DNA of 6,512 nt from Fidelibacterota bacterium (GTDB taxonomy: Bacteria; Fidelibacterota; UBA2242), in contig JAGLWX010000223.1 in assembly GCA_023133185.1 (NCBI GenBank), positions 1 to 6,512 of the forward strand, given 5' to 3'. Shown piece by piece: positions 1-5,434 of this stretch. The position numbers and the translations under genes are program-made. The notes beneath the pieces were generated by a model. That model was not told where the DNA came from. It did not search any database and saw only the letters and a program-made list of their open reading frames with translations. Positions within the stretch are counted from its first letter, which is position 1. Each line of letters starts with the position of its first letter.

Positions 1-872
1 GCGGCAGATATAATTTCCAGCTTGGGGAATGATCGCTCCTGTGGCAGCGCAAGACTGTTGGAGACGATAACTTTATCAATAGCTGAATCTGTCAGGTCTT
101 GAATGCATTCTCCTGAAAATAATCCATGAGTTGCCATAATAGTAATTGTTTCCGCGCCGTTCTCTTTTAATAAGCGAGCAGCCTGAGAAATTGTCCCACC
201 GGTATCGATCATATCATCGATCAACAATGCATGTTTAACATGACTCTCGCCGATGATATTCATTACCTCGGCTTTATTTGGCTCCGGTCGGCGTTTATCG
301 ATAATTGTTAGCGGTAATCCCAGTATCTGGGCATAAGAGCGGGCAAATTTGATGCCGCCAACATCCGGAGCGATTATCGTATAATCTTTGCCGGCGGTTA
401 ATTTTTTCAGAGGTTCGACGAAAATAGTTTTAGCATAAAGATGATCAAAAGGAATGTTAACGAATCCCTGAATTTGAGTCGAATGCAGGTCCATTGCCAC
501 AATACGGTTTGTACCGGCAGCAACGATCTCGTCCATTATCAACCGGGAAGATATTGGGACGCGTGGTTGATCTTTGCGGTCCTGACGAGCATACCCGTAA
601 TAAGGAATAACAGCCGTGATTCGTTTGGCGGAAGCCCGTCGTGCCGCATCGATGATCAGGAGCAGTTCAAGAATATTTTCAGCCGGAGGATTTGTAGGTT
701 GTACGATAAATATATCGGCGCCACGGATATTTTCTTCAAACCGCAGCCAGATTTCGCCGTCACTGAAGTTGCCGATCGAAATTTCTCCCGGTAGGATATC
801 GAGAATTTCAATAATTTCCCGGGTTAGATTGGGATTTGATCTCCCTGAAAAAACTCTTGCTTTAATTTTCAT
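1..872 (-). CDS. prs: Ribose-phosphate pyrophosphokinase (PRPP synthetase), 3' end cut off by the window
   Basis: Transfers pyrophosphate from ATP to ribose 5-phosphate, giving cytosolic PRPP for purine, pyrimidine, histidine, tryptophan and NAD synthesis. My translation from the ATG at 870-872 gives about 290 residues with no stop; the family is usually about 310-320, so some 20-25 C-terminal residues are missing. Visible signatures are NFSDGE (35-40), the RQDRK...RVPIS loop (96-108), DLHSTQIQGF (128-137), APDVGG (168-173), the flexible-loop KRR (193-195) and the PRPP-binding DDMIDTGGT (219-227). ATHGLFSG lies further on. All key elements are intact. Small departures from the usual family text are DLHS for DLHA and GGIKFAR for GGVxRAR. 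The start is supported by its N-terminal fit and a weak GAGATGGA ribosome-binding site at 876-883. It begins 27 nt after tRNA-Gln, with no terminator visible between them, so co-transcription with ispE and the tRNA is likely. Confidence 0.97.
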   Translation of the reverse strand, partial: MKIKARVFSGRSNPNLTREIIEILDILPGEISIGNFSDGEIWLRFEENIRGADIFIVQPTNPPAENILELLLIIDAARRASAKRITAVIPYYGYARQDRKDQPRVPISSRLIMDEIVAAGTNRIVAMDLHSTQIQGFVNIPFDHLYAKTIFVEPLKKLTAGKDYTIIAPDVGGIKFARSYAQILGLPLTIIDKRRPEPNKAEVMNIIGESHVKHALLIDDMIDTGGTISQAARLLKENGAETITIMATHGLFSGECIQDLTDSAIDKVIVSNSLALPQERSFPKLEIISA

Positions 873-899
873 AAGTCCATCTCAATTAAATAGAGGTTG

Positions 900-970
900 C
901 TCGGGGACTTGGATTCGAACCGAGATTGACGGCTCCAAAGGCCGCAGTCCTGCCGTTGGACGATCCCCGA
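900..970 (-). tRNA. tRNA-Gln (anticodon UUG)
   Basis: The reverse complement folds into a 71-nt cloverleaf. The acceptor stem is TCGGGGA/TCCCCGA (7 bp, beginning with the U1-A72 pair typical of tRNA-Gln). The D stem is GTCC/GGAC with a GG-containing loop. The anticodon stem is GCGGC/GCCGT (one G-U) around loop CTTTGGA, placing TTG at 34-36, which reads CAA and by wobble CAG. The T loop is TTCGAAT, and the discriminator is G73, as in bacterial tRNA-Gln. The T stem CTCGG/CCAAG has one C-A mismatch at the middle pair (51-63). CCA is not encoded: G73 is followed by CAACC, so CCA must be added by nucleotidyltransferase. It sits 17 nt after the ispE stop and 27 nt before prs, on the same strand, so it is probably excised from a longer mRNA by RNase P and 3' nucleases. 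Whether it is charged by GlnRS or through Glu-tRNA(Gln) amidation cannot be told here. Confidence 0.96.
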
Positions 971-987
971 ATTATGGTGTTGTTCTT

Positions 988-1827
988 CTAATTATTAATG
1001 GGAAATGAAATGAATGTTGTGTGATTTTTAAACTGTTTTTGTGCACGTTCTGTGTCGTATCTGTTTTTGAACGCTCCAAACACAGTCGAACCACTTCCCG
1101 ACAAACCGGCGTATAAAGCTCCTTCGTTCTGAAGAAGAGTTTTAATCTTGCCGATTTCTGGATATGTTGGAAAAACAACAGATTCAAATTGATTTTCAAA
1201 CAGCTCCCAATGAATCCTTCCTGATTCAAAAAGGTCGCTAAATTTATAGCCCTCTTTCTTTTTTGTCAAGGTGAATTGTTGATACGCCCATTTTGTGGAA
1301 ATATGAATCGTCGGGCAAACCAGCAACAAGGTGAACGGTTCCGGCAGCGTCAACGACTGTAATTTGTCGCCAATACCTTCGGCGCCCTGGGTTTTGCCAT
1401 TAATATAAAAGGCGACATCGGCGCCGATTCGGGCGGCGACCCGGATTAATTCGGATTTGCTGAGATCCAATTCCCAGTGCTCATTTAGGAAATTGATTAC
1501 CGCCGCGGCATTTGAGCTGCCGCCGCCGAGACCGGCTCCGACGGGGATATTTTTTTGAAGCTGAATATGCCAGTCTGTTGATCGGGGCGCCAATTGTTTC
1601 ATTTCGCGATACGCCCGGCTGCATAGATTGCTGTCATCACAGGGAATATCATAATTATCACAAAAGAGTGAATATGTATCGGAAGGGGTAAAAATGAGAG
1701 TATCATGAAGATCGATTTCCTGGAAAACCGAGCTGAGCGTATGGTAGCCGTTTGGCAGCCTGCCGGTTATTCGGAGACAGAGGTTGATTTTGGCATTTGA
1801 TCGAATCGTATATGACTGATCGGGCAT
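988..1827 (-). CDS. ispE: 4-diphosphocytidyl-2-C-methyl-D-erythritol kinase (GHMP kinase)
   Basis: Phosphorylates the 2-hydroxyl of CDP-methylerythritol with ATP, the fourth MEP-pathway step, in the cytosol. With the ATG at 1825-1827 the protein has 279 residues, normal for the family. N-terminal SNAKINLCL carries the conserved Lys13. The GHMP ATP-binding loop is PVGAGLGGGSSNAA (95-108). GADVAFYI contains Asp137, matching the catalytic Asp of E. coli IspE (Lys10/Asp141 there). The C-terminal GHMP motif GLSGSGSTVFGAF is at about 241-253. The start is uncertain. An in-frame ATG lies at 1837-1839 and a TTG at 1843-1845, but the only Shine-Dalgarno-like GAGG directly abuts the 1839 ATG, so it can serve only the 1827 ATG, 12 nt downstream, which is a long spacing. 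The stop is TAG. It follows ispF by about 70 nt with no convincing promoter or terminator, and is followed closely by tRNA-Gln. Confidence 0.95.
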   Translation of the reverse strand: MPDQSYTIRSNAKINLCLRITGRLPNGYHTLSSVFQEIDLHDTLIFTPSDTYSLFCDNYDIPCDDSNLCSRAYREMKQLAPRSTDWHIQLQKNIPVGAGLGGGSSNAAAVINFLNEHWELDLSKSELIRVAARIGADVAFYINGKTQGAEGIGDKLQSLTLPEPFTLLLVCPTIHISTKWAYQQFTLTKKKEGYKFSDLFESGRIHWELFENQFESVVFPTYPEIGKIKTLLQNEGALYAGLSGSGSTVFGAFKNRYDTERAQKQFKNHTTFISFPINN

Positions 1828-1895
1828 TTTGTATGGCATCCTCAAAATGTTTCAGTTTGCACTATTTTCGAGCACGGTCTGGAAATAGCTGTCCA

Positions 1896-2381
1896 TCAGA
1901 ATCCAATTAATGCGGTCGCAATTGCCGCGATACCTTCTTCTCTACCGATAAACCCCATTTTCTCTGTTGTTGTTGCTTTAATCGATATAGCATCAACGGG
2001 AATTTTTAAAACAGGAGCAAGTGTCTTCTGCATTGCCGGAACGTAAGGATTGATTTGGGGTTCTTGGGCAATAATAGTGACGTCAACATTCCCGATGTAG
2101 TAATGCCTGTCCTGGATCATTGAAACCACATTCTCAAGTAACAGCACGCTTGAGATGCTTTTATATTGAGCGTTTGTGTTTGGGAAATGTTTTCCGATAT
2201 CTCCGAGACCGGCAGCGCCAAGTAAAGCGTCCATAACAGCGTGAATAACAACATCAGCATCGGAATGACCGGTGAGTCCTTTTTCAAAAGGGATGTTTAT
2301 GCCGCCGAGTACAAGCGCCCTTCCCTCTGAAAACGCATGAGCGTCAACACCGTGCCCGACGCGTATATTAAACTTTTTCAT
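1896..2381 (-). CDS. ispF: 2-C-methyl-D-erythritol 2,4-cyclodiphosphate synthase
   Basis: Cyclises CDP-methylerythritol 2-phosphate to MEcPP with release of CMP, the fifth MEP-pathway step. Family members are homotrimers with metal-bound active sites at subunit interfaces. The 161-residue length is typical. The N-terminal RVGHGVDAHAF supplies metal ligands Asp13 and His15, and GHSDADVVIHAVMDALLGA supplies His47; all three align with D8, H10 and H42 of E. coli IspF at a constant offset of five. The C-terminal ATTTEKMGFIGREEGIAA (136 on) is the conserved nucleotide and diphosphate-binding segment, with Glu140 equivalent to E. coli Glu135. No key residue is missing. The ATG start sits inside the end of ispD (ATGA overlap, 4 nt) and has a strong ribosome-binding site, so translational coupling to ispD is expected. 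The product of IspD is phosphorylated by IspE, encoded next downstream, before reaching IspF. Confidence 0.98.
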   Translation of the reverse strand: MKKFNIRVGHGVDAHAFSEGRALVLGGINIPFEKGLTGHSDADVVIHAVMDALLGAAGLGDIGKHFPNTNAQYKSISSVLLLENVVSMIQDRHYYIGNVDVTIIAQEPQINPYVPAMQKTLAPVLKIPVDAISIKATTTEKMGFIGREEGIAAIATALIGF

Positions 2382-3094
2382 ATTGCTCCCTCTTCGAGTA
2401 ATGATTTTGCAATAAGCAGGTCATGCTGACTGGTGATTTTTATATTCCGCAGACTGCCTGCAACAATTGCAATCCTTCCACCGATTTGTTCAACGAAGCT
2501 GGCGTCGTCCGTACCGGTGACATTAGTCCGGAATGCCTGTTTATAGGCATTTATGAGAATATCTTTCTGGAATGTCTGAGGCGTTTGGGCCTGCCAGATG
2601 ATATCACGATCAATTGTTTTCACGATCATTTGATCTTGGATTTCCTTAAGCGTGTTTGTTGATGGTACTGCGACAATTGCCCCGTCGTATTGATCGCAAA
2701 GTTCGATGGTGCGTGCTATTGTATCGGGATGAATAAATGGGCGAACGCCGTCGTGTATGCAAACAATTGTCGAATAGGGATTTACGGCTTGAAGACCATT
2801 ATAAACGGAATCCTGACGCCGCTTGCCTCCGGCAATGGTTCGTATTGGTATGGGTGCTGATTTCGGTATGGAGACCCGCAGGTACTCAGAATCCAGCAGT
2901 TGAGAAGAGGTAACGATAATAATTTCTGAAATATCCGCCACCTGTAAAAAACATTGGATTGTGTGATATAAGATTGTGTTGTTATCGAGGGTTAAAAATG
3001 GTTTTGGCACAGATGATTTCATCCGTGTGCCACTACCGGCAGCGACGATTATTGTACTTGTAGATTTCAATGTTATTGTTTCTTTAGAGAACAA
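2378..3094 (-). CDS. ispD: 2-C-methyl-D-erythritol 4-phosphate cytidylyltransferase
   Basis: Joins CTP and methylerythritol 4-phosphate to give CDP-methylerythritol, the third MEP-pathway step; a Rossmann-like nucleotidyltransferase. The longest reading is 238 residues, in the usual range. IIVAAGSGTRM (15-25) is the CTP-binding loop with Arg24, and SVPKPF has Lys31, matching catalytic Arg20/Lys27 of E. coli. Further on are GGKRRQDSVYNGL, HDGVRPF (HDAARPF in many relatives), TVDRDIIWQAQTPQTF and NIKIT with Lys219. The start is uncertain. The frame has a TGA immediately upstream of TTG 3092-3094, so that is the longest form, overlapping the queA end by 11 nt. A second TTG at 3068-3070 would give a protein starting MKSTSTIIVAAGSG, closer to typical IspD. 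No ATG precedes the CTP loop, and neither TTG has a good Shine-Dalgarno sequence, so initiation probably relies on coupling to queA termination. Confidence 0.96.
   Translation of the reverse strand: MFSKETITLKSTSTIIVAAGSGTRMKSSVPKPFLTLDNNTILYHTIQCFLQVADISEIIIVTSSQLLDSEYLRVSIPKSAPIPIRTIAGGKRRQDSVYNGLQAVNPYSTIVCIHDGVRPFIHPDTIARTIELCDQYDGAIVAVPSTNTLKEIQDQMIVKTIDRDIIWQAQTPQTFQKDILINAYKQAFRTNVTGTDDASFVEQIGGRIAIVAGSLRNIKITSQHDLLIAKSLLEEGAI
2386..2392 (-). promoter_or_regulatory. Ribosome-binding site of ispF inside the ispD coding end
   Basis: GAGGGAG on the minus strand ends 4 nt before the ispF ATG and lies within the last codons of ispD (Glu-Glu-Gly-Ala). It fixes the ispF start and, with the ATGA stop/start overlap, supports coupled translation of ispD and ispF. 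Confidence 0.8.
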
Positions 3095-4118
3095 TCATTG
3101 CGTCGCCATAACTGAAGAAGCGATATTTCTTTTTTATCGCAATGTGGTAGGCTTTCATAATCAAATCTCGATTGGCGAAAGCGGCGACCTGCATGATCAA
3201 TGTGGATTTAGGCTGATGAAAGTTCGTAATCAGAACATCAACCATTTTAAATTCATACGGTGGATAAATGTACTTGTCTGTCCAGCCTTTGCGGGGACTG
3301 ACCTGAAAGCCGGATACCGTGACTGTTTCGAGAGCGCGAACAGCGGATGTACCCACCGCAACAACTCGTTTCCCATTTGCGCTCGCTTCGTTAATGGCGA
3401 TTGCCGTTTCCGCAGACACTTCATAGTATTCCGAGTCCATGCGATGTCGGGACAGATCTTCGACCGTTACCGGACGGAAAGTGCCCAGACCGATATGCAA
3501 AACTACCGGGAATACTTTTACGCCTTTTGCTTTGAGTTTTTCAATAAGATCATCCGTGAAGTGTAATCCGGCTGTCGGTGCAGCGACCGCGCCGCGGCGC
3601 CGGGCATACACCGTCTGATATTTTACTTTATCTTCAGGTGTGGGATCTCGATCAATGTAGGGTGGTAATGGAGACTGACCGATTTTATCGATCAGGGTGT
3701 ATAGATCATTTTGGGATATGTTGTTAAACCGAACGACACGTCCGCCAGAGACGGTGTTGTCAATCACATCGCACTGAACACCTTCCGCAACGGTCAACTT
3801 GTTACCGATCCGCACCTTACGGGCGGGCTTGACCATGACTTCCCAGAGATTGTTGTCCAGCTCCCGCAATAAAAACACCTCTACTTGAGCATCTGTGCGA
3901 TCCTTGACAGCCCAAAGCCGTGCGGGGTAAACCATGGTTTCATTAACAATTAATAGATCACCCGCTTTTAGATAATCAGGTAGATTGTAAAAATGTTTAT
4001 GTTTTATACTGCCTTCTTTCCGGTCAATAATCATTAATTTGGAATGATCACGTTTTTCAATCGGATACTTTGCAATTAGTTCTTCAGGTAATTCGTAATC
4101 GAAATCGGAAAGTCTCAT
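3084..4118 (-). CDS. queA: S-adenosylmethionine:tRNA ribosyltransferase-isomerase
   Basis: Transfers and isomerises the ribosyl group of S-adenosylmethionine onto 7-aminomethyl-7-deazaguanine at tRNA position 34, making epoxyqueuosine, the penultimate step of queuosine synthesis. The 344-residue length is normal. Conserved segments in order are FDYELPEELIAKYP (6-19), LIVNETMVYPARL, LPPYIDRDP, YQTVYARRRGAVAAPTAGLHF, HIGLGTFRPV, MDSEYYEVS, VAVGTSAVRALET, VDVLITNFHQPKSTL and, near the end, YRFFSYGDAM. The ATG start is secured by a strong ribosome-binding site. Slightly unusual residues are NETMV where NNT/NDT-R/K-V is usual, and FHQPKST where FHLPKST is commonest; neither suggests loss of function. 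It lies 12 nt after ruvB, a pairing common in bacteria, while tgt, often its neighbour, is not in the window. Its last codons overlap the putative ispD start. Confidence 0.97.
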   Translation of the reverse strand: MRLSDFDYELPEELIAKYPIEKRDHSKLMIIDRKEGSIKHKHFYNLPDYLKAGDLLIVNETMVYPARLWAVKDRTDAQVEVFLLRELDNNLWEVMVKPARKVRIGNKLTVAEGVQCDVIDNTVSGGRVVRFNNISQNDLYTLIDKIGQSPLPPYIDRDPTPEDKVKYQTVYARRRGAVAAPTAGLHFTDDLIEKLKAKGVKVFPVVLHIGLGTFRPVTVEDLSRHRMDSEYYEVSAETAIAINEASANGKRVVAVGTSAVRALETVTVSGFQVSPRKGWTDKYIYPPYEFKMVDVLITNFHQPKSTLIMQVAAFANRDLIMKAYHIAIKKKYRFFSYGDAMIVL

Positions 4119-4125
4119 AAGTTTT

Positions 4126-4131
4126 CTCCTT
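4126..4131 (-). promoter_or_regulatory. Ribosome-binding site of queA overlapping the ruvB stop
   Basis: AAGGAG on the minus strand ends 7 nt before the queA ATG. Its first base is the last base-pair position of the ruvB TAA at 4131-4133. This near-consensus site decides the queA start, shows that the organism uses Shine-Dalgarno initiation, and favours co-translation with ruvB. Confidence 0.85.
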
Positions 4132-5150
4132 TATTCAAATAAAGTTTGTTGTTCGGACGACATCTTCAGACCGAAATATTTATATGTTTCCGGCGTTGCC
4201 TGGCGACCACGCGATGTCCGCTGAATAAGACCGTTCTGGATTAAAAAAGGCTCATAGACATCTTCAATGGTTTCCGAGTCTTCACCGATGGCTACTGCCA
4301 GACTGTTTAAACCGACCGGCCCGCCGGAAAACTTTTGAATAATCACTTTTAGAATTGTACGATCCATATTGTCAAGACCGCGTTCATCAATATCCAACAG
4401 TTTCAGTGATTGCTCGGCAACGTTTTTATCAATAACTCCTTTTGCCTTGATCTGTGCATAATCGCGAGCCCGCCGCAATATCCGGTTGGCAATTCTGGGC
4501 GTCCCCCGGGCGCGTTTAGAAATTTCCCTGGCTCCTGCCTTATCAAGTTCGATATTTAATATTTTTGCGGTGCGGATTAATATTTTAAATAGATCGTCGT
4601 TTGTATAATAGTCCAGTCTCAGCACGACGCCAAAACGGTCGCGCATTGGTGAGGTCAGGTGTCCCAATCTTGTAGTGGCGCCGATAAGTGTAAAATCTTC
4701 GAGATTGAGTTGAATACTTCTGGCGCTTGGTCCTTTGTCGATCATGATATCGATTGTAAAGTCTTCCATTGCCGAGTATAGATATTCTTCGACAACGTTG
4801 TTTAAACGATGGACTTCATCGATAAAAAACACATCTCCGTGGGAAAGATTTGTCAGTATTCCAGCCAGGTCGCCGGCACGTTCAATCACAGGACCCGAAG
4901 AAGTCTTAATGTTTACATCAAGCTCCTTCGCCACAATATGTGCCAGTGTCGTTTTACCCAGCCCGGGAGGACCAAAAAGCAACACGTGATCGAGCGCATC
5001 ACCCCGTTTTTTGGCGGCTGTGATGTATAACTTCAGGTTGTCCACTACTTTCTGCTGTCCGATAAATTCGGCAAAAGCGGAAGGACGAACACTTTGTTCT
5101 ACTTCAACATCTTCTGATAACTTTTGGGGATCAATATATTCAGAACGCAA
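4131..5150 (-). CDS. ruvB: Holliday junction branch-migration ATPase RuvB
   Basis: AAA+ motor that, as a hexameric ring with RuvA, drives Holliday-junction branch migration in recombination and repair. The 339-residue length is typical. Visible parts are SVRPSAFAEFIGQ (20-32), Walker A GPPGLGKTT (60-68), Walker B FFIDEVHRL (108-116), sensor 1 GATTR (157-161), LTSPMRDRFG with the arginine finger Arg170 (E. coli Arg174), and sensor 2 GTPRIANRILRRARDYA. A C-terminal winged helix follows, with KFSGGPVGLNSLA and QRTSRGRQATP. TTRLGHL replaces the usual TTRAGxL, which is minor. The start is TTG (5148-5150). A TGA lies three codons upstream in frame and no ATG occurs before the conserved core, so TTG is the best choice, though its ribosome-binding site is weak (GTGAAG). 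It is the first gene of the run after a 279-nt gap. ruvA and ruvC, its usual neighbours, are not in the window. Confidence 0.97.
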   Translation of the reverse strand: MRSEYIDPQKLSEDVEVEQSVRPSAFAEFIGQQKVVDNLKLYITAAKKRGDALDHVLLFGPPGLGKTTLAHIVAKELDVNIKTSSGPVIERAGDLAGILTNLSHGDVFFIDEVHRLNNVVEEYLYSAMEDFTIDIMIDKGPSARSIQLNLEDFTLIGATTRLGHLTSPMRDRFGVVLRLDYYTNDDLFKILIRTAKILNIELDKAGAREISKRARGTPRIANRILRRARDYAQIKAKGVIDKNVAEQSLKLLDIDERGLDNMDRTILKVIIQKFSGGPVGLNSLAVAIGEDSETIEDVYEPFLIQNGLIQRTSRGRQATPETYKYFGLKMSSEQQTLFE

Positions 5151-5175
5151 TGTACTTCACAAAATTGAATGTAAA

Positions 5176-5181
5176 ATTATA
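5176..5181 (-). promoter_or_regulatory. Possible -10 box for the ruvB-queA-ispD-ispF-ispE run
   Basis: A perfect TATAAT on the minus strand, 25 nt upstream of the ruvB TTG start, which would leave a 5' leader of roughly 18 nt. No convincing -35 box lies at 16-18 nt spacing (TCTTAG or CTTAGC there), and the region is AT-rich, so a chance match is quite possible. Confidence 0.35.
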
Positions 5182-5256
5182 ATTTATGATCCGATTGGCT
5201 AAGAGATATAAAGATAGTTTTGAAAAAAGTGCTGTATTGTGAGTGTCTATTATCAA

Positions 5257-5325
5257 CCGGCTTGGCAATGTGGAATGTTCCATTTAGTAATTACAAATCA
5301 TAAAACCAAGCGGCAATTTACTAAA
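5257..5325. repeat. Cluster of interleaved inverted repeats
   Basis: Three dyads lie within 70 nt. TGGAA/TTCCA (5271-5275 and 5278-5282) are separated by TG. CCGGCTTGG (5257-5265) faces CCAAGCGG (5306-5313), pairing over 8 bp with one bulged G. TTTAGTAA (5283-5290) and TTACTAAA (5318-5325) form an 8-bp perfect inverted repeat. The last two overlap, so they could not both form as simple nested stems. The compact TGGAATGTTCCA element could be an operator-like half-site pair or a hairpin tip. Function is unknown, and chance in AT-rich DNA is a real alternative for the A/T-only parts. Confidence 0.4.
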
Positions 5326-5405
5326 AAATACGCCCTAAATCAATAGAATTCAGAAACATCCGTTTAATTAAATGACAGTTTGTTTTATTATAGTGTAAAA
5401 TTGCT

Positions 5406-5434
5406 AAAAAAATATAAGAATGGCATATCTTATA
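5406..5434 (-). terminator. Weak intrinsic terminator candidate at the end of purA
   Basis: On the minus strand a 7-bp inverted repeat TATAAGA/TCTTATA (5428-5434 and 5413-5419) with an 8-nt loop is followed directly by a run of seven T (5412-5406). The stem overlaps the purA stop codon (5430-5432). The shape fits a Rho-independent terminator, but the stem has only one G-C pair and would be weak. Confidence 0.35.

Larger units (their letters stand above)
5151..5429. other. AT-rich intergenic region between purA and ruvB
   Basis: A 279-nt stretch with no recognisable gene, clearly richer in A+T than its flanks. It is the only long gap in the window and the natural place for the end of the purA transcript and the promoter of the ruvB run. 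It contains a candidate terminator next to purA, several inverted repeats in the middle and a TATAAT box near ruvB. Palindromes GTAATTAC (5287-5294) and TTTAATTAAA (5363-5372) also occur. A 47-codon reading frame (5140-5283, minus) lacks a ribosome-binding site and I do not call it a gene. Confidence 0.75.

Noticed and set aside
441..1008. Plus-strand open frames of 117 and 130 codons
   Set aside because: They run antisense through prs and the tRNA-Gln gene, have no family resemblance and are shadows of well-supported minus-strand genes.
984..1040. Possible separate promoter for tRNA-Gln at the end of ispE
   Set aside because: TAATAAT and CATAAT resemble -10 boxes, but no -35 fits, and one of them abuts the tRNA 5' end.
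1828..1845. Longer ispE starting at the TTG 1843-1845 or ATG 1837-1839
   Set aside because: The TTG has no ribosome-binding site, and the GAGG directly abuts the 1839 ATG with no spacing; the 1827 ATG fits the family N-terminus better. The 1839 start cannot be wholly excluded.
1862..1888. Inverted repeat CTATTT/AAATAG between ispF and ispE
   Set aside because: Only 6 A/T-rich base pairs around a 15-nt loop and no T run, so not a credible terminator.
2423..3566. Plus-strand open frames of 79 and 196 codons
   Set aside because: They lie opposite ispD and queA, whose catalytic motifs are intact; the translations look random (many Cys, Asn and His, no domain).
4735..5202. Plus-strand open frames opposite ruvB
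   Set aside because: Antisense shadows of a complete, conserved AAA+ gene, with no ribosome-binding site seen.
5321..5359. A 12-codon minus-strand frame in the purA-ruvB gap
   Set aside because: Too short, no convincing Shine-Dalgarno sequence, and such frames are expected by chance.
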